From positions 1-59,288 of the forward strand of contig JAPPMB010000036.1 in the NCBI GenBank assembly GCA_028819255.1: a stretch of 59,288 bases of DNA, given 5' to 3'. The position numbers and the translations under genes were made by a program. The notes under the pieces were generated by a model. That model worked only from the letters and a program-made list of their open reading frames with translations, did not search any database and was not told the DNA's origin. This document shows positions 18,261 to 27,038 of the stretch, piece after piece; position 1 is the stretch's first letter, and each line of letters opens with the position of its first letter. Source of the DNA: Bryobacterales bacterium. Lineage in GTDB: Bacteria > Acidobacteriota > Terriglobia > Bryobacterales > UBA6623.

Positions 18261-21068
18261 ATGCCCTCACTTGGACTCCGAACCTTGGTCACCATTTCGG
18301 TCTGTACCCTCCTCGTGGCCGCGATGCCGCTCAGCGCCGAGGACACGGTCTCGCTGCGGATCCGGTTCGGACTGCACGACGCCGCCGAGACCCGCTGGGA
18401 CGGTTCCGTGTCGATCTCGGGCGGCAGTCTCGTCCTTGCGCGGGACTGGCGCCCGCGTCCTGAGAATTCCGTGGACCCCGGGGGCTCGTGGGAGCTGTCG
18501 ACGCGCAAGGGAGTGAACTACAACTGGCGCGCCTACGAGAACATTCCGGACCGCCCCGTCCACGTCTATTTCTGGACACCCGGCGTGGTCCTCGACGTCG
18601 AGGGCTCCGACGGCGCCGAGGTCCACGTCTCGACCCTCCAGGGGGAGTTCAGGTTTCCGCTCGGCGACGTGCGTCTCGGCGAGCCGCTGGAGTTCCTCGG
18701 CGGGGCCGCGGTCGTCGAGCGCGTCCCGACCGTGGAAAAGCTGTCCACCGCGGAGCTCGAGGACGACTTCGCCACGCTCCTGGGGGGACCGGACGGCACC
18801 GCGAGGGCCGCTTGGGTTGCCTATGGGGACGGAGGCAGCGGCATCCTCACTCGCACCTATGACGGAAGCTCGTGGGAGCCGGCTGAGACCGTGACCGAAA
18901 GCCCTGGCGACATCCACCTGGTCGAGATGGGTCGGGCCGGCGACGGCGGCGTCTGGTTCGTTTGGTCCCGCCAGGAGGACGGGAACTTCGATCTGTACGG
19001 CCGCTCCGTCCGCGAGGGCTCGTGGTCCTCGACCGTCCGCCTCACCGATGCGCCGCAACCGGACATCTTCCCCAATCTGGCCCTGTCGACCGATGGAAGC
19101 CTCTGGCTTGTCTGGCAGGGATTCCGGGACGGGCAGGCCGACATCTTCGCCAAGCGGCATGCGGACGGCGCATGGGGGGAGGAGCAGAGGGTGTCGTCCT
19201 CCCCAGCGAACGACTGGGAGCCGGTCGTCGCAGCCGGACGCCGCGGCGAAATCCACATCGCGTGGGACAGCTACGACGCCGGCAATTACGACGTCCTGCT
19301 TAGAACGTGGGACGGGGAGCGCTGGGCCGCAGGCGCCGAGCCCATCGCGAACACCCCCTTGTACGAGGCGCACGTCGCCCTCGCGGTGGATCATCAGAAC
19401 CGCCTCTGGGCCGCGTGGAACGAGAGCGGCATGAACTGGGGCAAGGACACCGGCTTCCTGCTGCCCGTGGAGGGAACGCTTCTCTATGAGTACCGGCTGA
19501 TGCGGGTTGCCGTCCGCGACGGCCTCACCTGGCATGAACCCGCCACCGACATCAACTCCGCCATGCCCGATCACATCGACCCGCGCCACAACGACTTTCC
19601 GCAGCTGGCAGTCGACTCCGAAGGCCGTGTCTGGCTCTTCGGGCGCCACCGGACCATCCGGCAGCGCGACATGCCCGACTCCACGCCCCTGCACCGCGCG
19701 GCGTGGGAGATCTGGGCGTCGACCCTGGACGGGAGCACCTGGACGGTGCCGTACGAGATTCCGTTCACCGCAGGACGCCAGGATGTGCGCTGGGGCGTCG
19801 GAACCGGGGGATCCGGAAATCTGGTCGCGACCTGGGCATCCGACGGCCGCGACTTCTACCAGTTCCTGTACCGGCACGCGGACGTGTACGCGGCGGAGCT
19901 TCCGGCACTGGAGCGATCCACCCAGCCGCCGGATCTGCGTGTGCGTCCCGAGCGCAGGATTCAGTACCACAGCGTGGCTCCCACCGAAGAGGAGGATGTC
20001 AAGCGGCTGCGCGGATACGAGATCAACTCCGAAGGCAGGACCTACAGGATCTATCGGGGCGACACGCACCGCCACACGGAATTCTCGATGGACGGCAACA
20101 ACGACGGCTCGCTCTTCCAGACCTACCGCTACGCCATCGACGCCGCCAGCCTGGACTACCTACTGGTCAGCGAGCACAACTTCCAGGGCGGGCCGGACAA
20201 CGAGTACATCAACTGGCTCCTGCAGCAGGCGGTCGACCTCCACTCGGTCTCCGGCACGTTTCAGCCGTTCTACGGGTACGAGAGGTCGATCCGGTTCCCC
20301 GACGGGCACCGCAACATCCTGCTGCCGAAGCGCGGGACGCCCACCCTTCCGATCCTGCCCGAAGAGTCGAGTCACGCGATGGGAGCGGGCCGCCTCTACG
20401 AGTACCTGCGGGGAAACGGCGGGATCGCGATCTCGCACACGTCCGCGACCGGCATGGGGACCGACTGGCGGGACAACGACCCTGAAGTCGAGCCCCTGGT
20501 GGAGATCTTTCAGGGCGACCGCGTGTCGGCCGAGTACGAGGGAGCGCCCCTTGCGGCGGACCGCGGGCGACCCACAACTCAGGCCGGCGGGTTCCGTCCG
20601 GAGGGCTACGTCTGGCACGCGTGGGCCAAGGGCTACAAGCTGGGAGTGCAGGTCGCCTCCGACCACCTTTCGACGCACTACTCCTACGCCTGCACGATCG
20701 CGGAGGACTTCACCCGTGAGGGCCTGCTCGACGCGATGAGGCAGCGGCACAACTACGGCGCCACGGACAACATCGTCCTCGACTACCGGATGGAAGCGAA
20801 CGGGAAGGAGCATCTGCAGGGGGACATCGTGACCGTCAACGGGCCGTTCCGGCTCCTGGTGAAGGTCCTCGGCACAACGCCGATCCGCCAGATCGACATC
20901 GTCAAGAACCAGGAGTTCCTGTACACGCGGCAGAAGCTTCCCCAGAACGTCGAGTTCAACTACGAGGACACGGGAAAGCAGCCCGGGGAAGACTACTACT
21001 ACGTTCGGGTGCAGCAGAACGACGGCAATGTCGCGTGGTCGTCGCCGATCTGGGCCACGACAAACTAG
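18261..21068 (+). CDS. Secreted DUF3604 protein with N-terminal propeller-like region
   Basis: A 935-residue exported protein; the signal is 'LVTISVCTLLVAAMPLSAED'. Residues of about 170-560 hold repeated W-containing blades ('GGVWFVWSRQEDGNFDLYGR', 'GSLWLVWQGFRDGQADIF', 'GEIHIAWDSYDAGNYD', 'NRLWAAWNES'), resembling a beta-propeller. The C-terminal third is DUF3604, a PHP-like metal-dependent hydrolase fold. It starts at about residue 600 with 'GDTHRHTEFSMDG' and continues with 'LLVSEHNFQGG' and 'GVQVASDHLSTHYS', which supply likely metal-binding histidines. The substrate is unknown. The gene is single and is followed by a long gap. Confidence 0.88.
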   Translation: MPSLGLRTLVTISVCTLLVAAMPLSAEDTVSLRIRFGLHDAAETRWDGSVSISGGSLVLARDWRPRPENSVDPGGSWELSTRKGVNYNWRAYENIPDRPVHVYFWTPGVVLDVEGSDGAEVHVSTLQGEFRFPLGDVRLGEPLEFLGGAAVVERVPTVEKLSTAELEDDFATLLGGPDGTARAAWVAYGDGGSGILTRTYDGSSWEPAETVTESPGDIHLVEMGRAGDGGVWFVWSRQEDGNFDLYGRSVREGSWSSTVRLTDAPQPDIFPNLALSTDGSLWLVWQGFRDGQADIFAKRHADGAWGEEQRVSSSPANDWEPVVAAGRRGEIHIAWDSYDAGNYDVLLRTWDGERWAAGAEPIANTPLYEAHVALAVDHQNRLWAAWNESGMNWGKDTGFLLPVEGTLLYEYRLMRVAVRDGLTWHEPATDINSAMPDHIDPRHNDFPQLAVDSEGRVWLFGRHRTIRQRDMPDSTPLHRAAWEIWASTLDGSTWTVPYEIPFTAGRQDVRWGVGTGGSGNLVATWASDGRDFYQFLYRHADVYAAELPALERSTQPPDLRVRPERRIQYHSVAPTEEEDVKRLRGYEINSEGRTYRIYRGDTHRHTEFSMDGNNDGSLFQTYRYAIDAASLDYLLVSEHNFQGGPDNEYINWLLQQAVDLHSVSGTFQPFYGYERSIRFPDGHRNILLPKRGTPTLPILPEESSHAMGAGRLYEYLRGNGGIAISHTSATGMGTDWRDNDPEVEPLVEIFQGDRVSAEYEGAPLAADRGRPTTQAGGFRPEGYVWHAWAKGYKLGVQVASDHLSTHYSYACTIAEDFTREGLLDAMRQRHNYGATDNIVLDYRMEANGKEHLQGDIVTVNGPFRLLVKVLGTTPIRQIDIVKNQEFLYTRQKLPQNVEFNYEDTGKQPGEDYYYVRVQQNDGNVAWSSPIWATTN

Positions 21069-21386
21069 GCCGCTGCGAGCCATCCCTCCCGGGCGGCGAC
21101 AAGCCGATCAGGCAACGGGAATTCCGTCAGCTTCCTGTTCGCCCGGTGCCTCCACGTCTTGAGGCGGCGAGGTGCTTGACTGTCGCTGTCGGGAGCATTC
21201 CGCAGTTTCGCCGGACGGTCTGACGGCCCGGCCGGTGGTCGAGCCGCCTGCCCGACGCAAGGACGAGCCGGGAGTCGGCTTGCTGGTGCGCACACCTGGG
21301 ACGGCCTGAGCCGTTGGCAACCTCCACCCCTCCCAGCGATCCCAGCTCTCTTGAGGTTCCGCACCTCCTGTCGAGGATGACCTCAG
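21069..21386. other. Intergenic, no gene seen
   Basis: GC-rich non-coding sequence after the DUF3604 gene. Several frames are open, but none has recognisable protein-like composition. No tRNA or clear terminator was found. Confidence 0.5.
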
Positions 21387-21580
21387 CCCGAAGATTCCTA
21401 CAATGCTCTGGAGGAACTGCGCAACGTGCTGGGAAGGATGTGATTGCCGCGGTCGAGGCCCACAAGGCCGAAGTGACTGCGAAGTTCGATGCCCTGCGGT
21501 GAATGGTCGGCGGCGGATTCGCCGCGCTGGGTTTTCTCATCGCCCCGCAGCGACTGCTCGGCTGGTTCGGGAGGCCCTGA
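21387..21580 (+). pseudogene. Decayed small coiled-coil/membrane protein
   Basis: Pieces in two frames join into a typical small coiled-coil protein with a C-terminal membrane helix. The first piece is 'EDSYNALEELRNVLG'; after a +/-1 shift it continues with 'GKDVIAAVEAHKAEVTAKF' and 'DALR', then an in-frame TGA at 21500, and then 'MVGGGFAALGFLIAP'. Small proteins of this layout often read '..ALRW-M-G-GF..', so the TGA probably replaced a TGG tryptophan codon. The family resembles short DUF1640-like or prophage-associated proteins. One frameshift and one nonsense change make it a pseudogene. Confidence 0.5.
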
Positions 21581-21929
21581 ATCCGGGAGTGATCCGGACC
21601 ACCGCTGCGTTGCGAAAAGCCAGTTGCGGAGGACCGTCGGTCTCCGGCAGCACGTGACGTCTATGGTCGGGCGGATTGATCAGACCCGGCCTGACGCCTC
21701 GCTGGGCCGCCCAGCGCGATCCTGGCGCGGCTTCCCACCGCTTCCGGGAACTCGGTGCTGAACTCGCTCGGTTCGAGCCGAGCAAGGGCTTCAGGTGCGG
21801 GGTCCTCGAACGCCACTGCCCTTGGCATCCTTCGCCGTATGCGCGCTCAGCGGGACTGCCTCAACACAACCGGCCCCACAGACGGATCGCCGCCGGATCC
21901 GCTGGCTCGTTTGTCGGCGGAATCTATGG
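21581..21929. other. Intergenic, no gene seen
   Basis: Non-coding sequence between the decayed small gene and the end of the amidase gene. No recognisable feature was seen. Confidence 0.5.
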
Positions 21930-23624
21930 CTACACCGGAGAGCCGGCCGTCCTCATTTGCCTGCCGCGACCAGACTGTCCGCTGGTGAAGGCCCCGGCGC
22001 TGCTGTCGCCGGGGACGAATTCCGGCCTCCGGCGGCGCTGCGTCGCCTGCTCAAGAGCGTACGCGAGAGCCAGCAGGCTCGGCTCCGACCAGGCCCGGCC
22101 GAAGAACGACACGCCGACCGGAAGGCCGAACACCGACCCGCCCGGCACTGTAATGTGCGGGTATCCCGCGCGCGCCGCCGCCGACGAGCACCCGCGGAAG
22201 GTGGATCGGTCCCCATGGACCAGGTCGGTGACCCATGCCGGCCCGGTGGTCGGGGCAAAGAACGCGTCCAGATCGTCCTCCCCGGCCGTGTCGTCGATTG
22301 CCGTCCGGGCACCGTCCCTCGACCGCTCGAGCGCGTCCAGGTAGGCCGGGTCCGTGAGCGGCCCCTTGGCCGCGGCGGTCTCCAGGATGTCCTGGCCGAA
22401 GTACGGCATTTCCCGTTCCCGGTGCTCTTCGTTGAACCGGATCACCTCGTCCAGCGAGCGGACTTCGGCGTCCGGGCCCAGATCGGCGAGATAGCGATTG
22501 AGGCCTGCCTTGAACTCGAACAGCATGACCTCGAAGCCGGGCTGGTTCGTCGCCTCGAGTCCCGGCAGCGGCGCGACATCGACCAGCTCGGCCCCTGCGT
22601 CGCGCATTGCGGCAACAGACTCGTCGAGAATCGCGTCCACCTCGGCGTGTCTGCCCCAGTATTCGCGCAGCAGTCCGATCCGTGCCCCCCGCAGGGCCTC
22701 GGGATCCAGGAACCGCGTGTAGTCCAAATGCGACCGGCCTTCGCTGGAGGCTGTCGCCTCGTCCAGCGCGTCGCGCCCCGTCAGGAGTCCCAGCGCCGCT
22801 GCCGCGTCGGCGACCGAGCGGGCCATGGGTCCGGCTGTGTCCTGCGTGTGGGAGATCGGGACGATGCCGGCGCGGCTCACGAGGCCGACGGTCGGCTTGA
22901 TGCCCACGATCCCATTGACTGACGACGGACACACGATGGATCCGTTCGTTTCGGTCCCGATGGCCAGCGGCGCAATGCCAGCGGACACGGCGACGCCGGA
23001 TCCCGAACTGGAGCCGCAGGGATTCCGCTCGAGGAAGTACGGGTTCCTTGTCAGCCCTCCCCGGCCGCTCCAGCCGCTGGTCGAGCGGCGGGAGCGGAAG
23101 TTGGCCCATTCGCTCAGGTTGGTCTTGGCGATCAGCAGGGCGCCGCCCGCCCGCAGCCGAGAAGCAACCCACGAGTCCCTGGGCGCCACGGCTCCCTCCA
23201 GAGCTAGCGATCCGGCGGTGGTCTGCATCCCGTCGGCAGTGGCGACGTTGTCCTTGAGCACGACAGGGATGCCGTGCAGCGGACCGCGCACCTCGCCGGT
23301 CCGGCGCTCCCGGTCCAGGTCTTCCGCGATGGCGAGGGCGTCCGGGTTGACTTCGATGATCGAATTCACCGCCGGCCCCGCCGCGTCTATTGCGTCGATG
23401 CGCTCCAGGCAGGCTTGGCAGAGGGATTTGGCAGTCCACCGGCCTGATTCCAAACCGGCTCGCAGCTCCGCGACCGAGACTTCCGAAAGCTCGGATTCCT
23501 CGACTGTGGACGCACCGGTTCGCGGCTTCCGGGTGGCACAGCCGTGGCCGAGCCCCAGTGCCGACCCTCCGGCTGCGGCGAGAAACTCTCTTCGGCGCAA
23601 CCGGAAACTCCCCCGCCTTTGCAT
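21930..23624 (-). CDS. Exported amidase-signature hydrolase
   Basis: An amidase signature (AS) family enzyme, which hydrolyses amide bonds of unknown substrate here. The Ser-cisSer-Lys triad is visible: lysine in 'GIPVVLKDNVAT', cis-serine in 'CGSSSGSGVAVSAG' and nucleophile serine in 'GTETNGSIVCPSS'. The N-terminus 'RLRRREFLAAAGGSALGLGHGC' has a twin-arginine motif and a cysteine at the cleavage zone, suggesting Tat export and perhaps lipidation. The start at 23624 is chosen because TACGAT lies seven bases upstream; an ATG three codons earlier overlaps that box. It is not a GatA, since no gatB or gatC is present and it is exported. Confidence 0.88.
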   Translation of the reverse strand: MQRRGSFRLRRREFLAAAGGSALGLGHGCATRKPRTGASTVEESELSEVSVAELRAGLESGRWTAKSLCQACLERIDAIDAAGPAVNSIIEVNPDALAIAEDLDRERRTGEVRGPLHGIPVVLKDNVATADGMQTTAGSLALEGAVAPRDSWVASRLRAGGALLIAKTNLSEWANFRSRRSTSGWSGRGGLTRNPYFLERNPCGSSSGSGVAVSAGIAPLAIGTETNGSIVCPSSVNGIVGIKPTVGLVSRAGIVPISHTQDTAGPMARSVADAAAALGLLTGRDALDEATASSEGRSHLDYTRFLDPEALRGARIGLLREYWGRHAEVDAILDESVAAMRDAGAELVDVAPLPGLEATNQPGFEVMLFEFKAGLNRYLADLGPDAEVRSLDEVIRFNEEHREREMPYFGQDILETAAAKGPLTDPAYLDALERSRDGARTAIDDTAGEDDLDAFFAPTTGPAWVTDLVHGDRSTFRGCSSAAARAGYPHITVPGGSVFGLPVGVSFFGRAWSEPSLLALAYALEQATQRRRRPEFVPGDSSAGAFTSGQSGRGRQMRTAGSPV

Positions 23625-23631
23625 GGGCCTC

Positions 23632-23637
23632 ATCGTA
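23632..23637 (-). promoter_or_regulatory. -10-like hexamer TACGAT before amidase gene
   Basis: Minus-strand TACGAT is followed by seven bases and the ATG at 23624. This is the same spacing as TATAAT to ATG at 34 kb. Confidence 0.4.
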
Positions 23638-23661
23638 CAGGAGGGCTGGCCGCGCAAGTCC

Positions 23662-25479
23662 CTACTCGGGCTCCCTCAGCGCATACGGCCGAAACGCCTC
23701 GAAGAGCCGTCCTGCGCCGTCAATGCCGGTGACACGGACGGACAGGGTTGCCGGGTAGGAGGCGGCGAGGCCGGCTGACACTCCGAACTTCCCCGACTGG
23801 GTGGTCCCGAGAATCCGCGACCGACGGCCAGAGCCGGCCACTTCGCCCCTCCACAGCCAGAGCATCCGCTTGGCCGCGATGGTGCTCTTGGTCAGCGTGG
23901 CGTTGAACTCGTGGTCGCGGCCCGCCATGATCTCGCTGGCTCCGGGAAGCTGGATCTCGAACGGCAGCTCCGACGGCGTGTGCTCGACATCGGGGATCTT
24001 CGGAGCCTTCGACTCGAGAATGAAGGATTTGTTGTAGTCCTGCTTCTTCCCTTCGCGGCGGACGTAGAGCACCCAGTCCCGCTGGTCATCCGGAGTCCGC
24101 GACCGGTAGCGGTCGCCCTTGAACTTCTTCTTCTGGTCCAGCCACGAACCGTCGGCCGGGTTGTACCAGCTCACCGAGTACTCGTGTTTGGGCAGGACCA
24201 GCTCGATCAGCCCGGGCTCTCGGGCGTAGACGATGTACTCGATCCCGATCGGCTTCTCCGCCCATCGCGGCACTCGCTGCAGGGCCAGCGCCGATCCTCC
24301 AACAACCCGGTAGTGGGGCTGGAGGTCGAAGTATCGAGACTGCGCGAAGAACTGCTCGAGCAGCGCCGCCTGCTCCGCGATTCCGTCCGAGGCCCCGCCG
24401 CCGCGCGCAAGCGTGACGTATTGCCCCCGCGTGGCGGCGGTCCATGCCTGGTGTCTGGCGCTGGCAGCGTTCGCGCCGGCCCCGACTCCCGTGTTGACGA
24501 ACGGGGCGGGATGGGTCTCGTACTCGATCGAGGCAAGCGCCGGATCGACCCGGTTCTGCACGATGTAGTCCAGCCACCCGTCCTCGAACAGAGGCGCCGA
24601 CGTGACCGTCGCTCCCGTGGACATCGGATGCGAGTAGGGGTCGTGCCTGCCCACGGAGCCCGCAAGCCGCTCGGCGATCCTGGCCCCCGAATCGTGGCTC
24701 TCCCACTCGAGAAGCATCTGCCAGGTCACGCTGTAGGCGGCGTACCGGGCGCAAACGTACCGAATGTAGCGGTCGCGGTGGCGAAGCCTTGGGAAGAGCC
24801 GCTCGATCTCCCCGCCCGAAAGCCCCAGGACCAGGTCCGTCACGATGCCGAGGTCGTGAAGATAGGCCACACGCCGGTCCAGTGCCTGGAAGTGCTCGAC
24901 CCGCGGCTCGTCGGGCCCGCTGAAGACCTGTGTTGCGCGGTCCGGCGATCCGAGGACCGAGGCCCGCACGTGCGTGAACTTCTGCTCAGCCCGCCGGTCG
25001 GCGACCTGCCGGAACTCCTCCCAGGGCATCTCGGCGAGGCCGAGCATGGTGTCTCCGAGCCAGTAGTGGGGGGTGTTGTTGACCGGATGCTTGAAGTAGC
25101 GCTTGTTGAACACCTCGATGAATCCGGGAGTTTCCGCCGGCTCCGCCTGGAAGCTCCCGACCTGCCTGTCGAGCGACTCGATGTTCGAGATGATCCGGAA
25201 GTCCCAGCGGCCCACGTGGTCGGGAGAGAACCGGATGACGAACTGCCTGTCCCCGTCCCAGAATGCGGGCATGACCTTGGTCCGGCCTCCCTTCGGGGAG
25301 CGGAACTCGGCGCGCAGCGTGACGCTCGCATACGGATTGGAGTGGGAAGCCGCCTCCTCCGCGGGGATCTCGATTCGGATCTCGCACGGCTTGTGGACCG
25401 GCGCGGATGCGCACGGCTCCAGCGCCGCAGCGGACGGGAGCGTTGTCAGGGCGAAGAGGATCGAGGCCGGCAGCCGCAT
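23662..25479 (-). CDS. Secreted DUF5060-containing glycoside hydrolase-like protein
   Basis: A 605-residue exported protein with the signal 'LPASILFALTTLPSAAA'. Residues of about 30-115 match DUF5060, a beta-sandwich found before glycosidase barrels ('VMPAFWDGDRQFVIRF', 'HVGRWDFRIIS'). A barrel-like region follows, starting with 'YFKHPVNNTPHYWLGDTML', as in apiosidase-like (DUF4038-type) enzymes. A C-terminal beta-domain comes after residue 480. The usual acidic catalytic residues cannot be assigned confidently by eye. It is divergent from tilS, and TATATC lies 11 bases before its ATG. Confidence 0.75.
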   Translation of the reverse strand: MRLPASILFALTTLPSAAALEPCASAPVHKPCEIRIEIPAEEAASHSNPYASVTLRAEFRSPKGGRTKVMPAFWDGDRQFVIRFSPDHVGRWDFRIISNIESLDRQVGSFQAEPAETPGFIEVFNKRYFKHPVNNTPHYWLGDTMLGLAEMPWEEFRQVADRRAEQKFTHVRASVLGSPDRATQVFSGPDEPRVEHFQALDRRVAYLHDLGIVTDLVLGLSGGEIERLFPRLRHRDRYIRYVCARYAAYSVTWQMLLEWESHDSGARIAERLAGSVGRHDPYSHPMSTGATVTSAPLFEDGWLDYIVQNRVDPALASIEYETHPAPFVNTGVGAGANAASARHQAWTAATRGQYVTLARGGGASDGIAEQAALLEQFFAQSRYFDLQPHYRVVGGSALALQRVPRWAEKPIGIEYIVYAREPGLIELVLPKHEYSVSWYNPADGSWLDQKKKFKGDRYRSRTPDDQRDWVLYVRREGKKQDYNKSFILESKAPKIPDVEHTPSELPFEIQLPGASEIMAGRDHEFNATLTKSTIAAKRMLWLWRGEVAGSGRRSRILGTTQSGKFGVSAGLAASYPATLSVRVTGIDGAGRLFEAFRPYALREPE

Positions 25480-25546
25480 GTCACTGTGAGGATATACCCG
25501 CCGCCGGCCGGACGCCAGACGGGCACCGACGATTGCGGCGTTCGTC

Positions 25547-25552
25547 TACATT
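25547..25552 (+). promoter_or_regulatory. -10-like hexamer TACATT before tilS-ftsH
   Basis: TACATT is followed by seven bases and then the GTG used as the tilS start. The GAAGG inside the spacer is too close to the GTG to act as a normal ribosome site, so a leaderless transcript is more likely. Confidence 0.4.
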
Positions 25553-25559
25553 GAAGGTT

Positions 25560-27038
25560 GTGCTGGCGAAGATCGCGGCAAGAGCGGAGCGCGACCGCAT
25601 GTTCGCCGGGTGCGCGAGGATCGGCGTTGCGGTGTCGGGAGGGGCGGACTCGGTTGCCCTGCTGCACGCCCTGCAGCAGCTCTATCCGGACCGCTCCCTC
25701 TCCGCGGTCCATCTCAATCACGGTCTGCGAGGGGCCGAGTCCGACCTCGACGAGCAGTTCGTGAGGGATCTTGCGGCAAGCCTCGGCGTCGGCTTGTTCG
25801 TGCGGCGGGAGAATGTGGCTGAAGCCGCCGCGGCCGGCCCTAGGAACCTCGAGAATGCAGGCAGACGCTGCCGGTACCGCTTCTTCGGACGGCTCGTGGA
25901 ACAGGGGGCGTGCGAAGTCGTCGCGACGGCGCACACCCGTTCCGACCAGGCCGAGACGGTGCTGTTCCGGCTGCTGCGCGGAAGCGCCGGCAACGGTCTG
26001 AGCGCGATCTGGCCCGTCCGTCGACCGGGGATTGTCCGGCCCATGCTGGATGTCTCCCGAAGCGAGGTTCTGGCCTATCTCCGGGAATCGCGGGCCGCAT
26101 GGCGCGAGGACTCGAGCAATTCGGATCCGGCTTTCGCCAGGAACCGCCTGCGCCACTCGCTCCTGCCGGAGCTTCGTCGTGACTGGAACGCGGGAATCGA
26201 GCGCATTCTCTCCAGCACGGCCGACTGGGCGCTCGAGGAGAACCGGTACTGGAAGGCCCGCCTGGCCGGGCTGTACCGGGAATGCGTGCGCGAGGATTCC
26301 TCCGGGATCGTGCTTGACGTCCGCAAGGCCCGTGAACTCCACGTCGCCGAGCAGCGGCGCCTGCTGGACGCGATTCTGCGGCGTCCGCTCTCTTGCAGGG
26401 GCGCCGCCGGGTTCGGCCACATCGAAGCCGTCCGCCGCCTGATGGGGTCCCCGTCCGGATCGGGTGCCGTCGACCTTCCCGGTGCGCGTGCGAAGCGCTC
26501 CTTCGGCGAAATCCGCTTTGCGCCGCGCCCCGCCGGCCCGCGCCCCGAGTTCGACCTGCCGCTGCCGGTACCGGGGCTGGCCAGTCTGCCGGGTGCGTCG
26601 GACGCCTCGGTCCGGGCCCGACTGCTCGGTGCGCCGACGGGGGAAACCCTGTACAATACGGGAGATTCTGCATTTCTTGACTGGGATCGTGTCCCGAGGC
26701 TTCTCCGAGCGCGGACTTGGAACGCCGGCGACCGATACCGGCCGGTCGGGCAGGACGCGCCGCGAAAGATCAAGGATCTGTTTCAGCAGTTTCGTATCAG
26801 TGCGTGGAGGCGAGGCGGCTGGCCGGTCGTGACGGCGTCCAATGATGCCGGCGAGCCCGGCCGCATTGTGTGGGTCCGGCAGTTCGGCCCGGCGCATGCA
26901 TGCGCCGCGACGGCCTCGAGCCGCAACATCCTAGCTTTGGACGAGATCCGGGCCCCGCACGCAGGCTCTGTATCGAAATCGGAATCGGATGCGTCTTACT
27001 CAATAGCGGGAGAGCGCAGAAGAGGATCCACGAAGTGA
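25560..27038 (+). CDS. tilS: tRNA(Ile)-lysidine synthase
   Basis: It modifies the CAU anticodon of tRNA-Ile2 with lysine, using ATP, so that AUA is read correctly. The PP-loop motif is '[15 protein letters not shown]' at residues 24-38, followed by '[13 protein letters not shown]', '[12 protein letters not shown]' and '[20 protein letters not shown]'. The C-terminal substrate-binding domain is visible in '[10 protein letters not shown]' and '[16 protein letters not shown]'. The GTG at 25560 gives a natural N-terminus and follows TACATT. Its stop overlaps the GTG of ftsH (GTGA). The tilS-ftsH order is a conserved bacterial arrangement. The tail after '[12 protein letters not shown]' is non-conserved. 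Confidence 0.93.
   Translation: MLAKIAARAERDRMFAGCARIGVAVSGGADSVALLHALQQLYPDRSLSAVHLNHGLRGAESDLDEQFVRDLAASLGVGLFVRRENVAEAAAAGPRNLENAGRRCRYRFFGRLVEQGACEVVATAHTRSDQAETVLFRLLRGSAGNGLSAIWPVRRPGIVRPMLDVSRSEVLAYLRESRAAWREDSSNSDPAFARNRLRHSLLPELRRDWNAGIERILSSTADWALEENRYWKARLAGLYRECVREDSSGIVLDVRKARELHVAEQRRLLDAILRRPLSCRGAAGFGHIEAVRRLMGSPSGSGAVDLPGARAKRSFGEIRFAPRPAGPRPEFDLPLPVPGLASLPGASDASVRARLLGAPTGETLYNTGDSAFLDWDRVPRLLRARTWNAGDRYRPVGQDAPRKIKDLFQQFRISAWRRGGWPVVTASNDAGEPGRIVWVRQFGPAHACAATASSRNILALDEIRAPHAGSVSKSESDASYSIAGERRRGSTK

Noticed and set aside
18267..20075. A 602-codon minus-strand frame through the DUF3604 gene
   Set aside because: It is antisense to a well-supported secreted protein and contains no recognisable domain.
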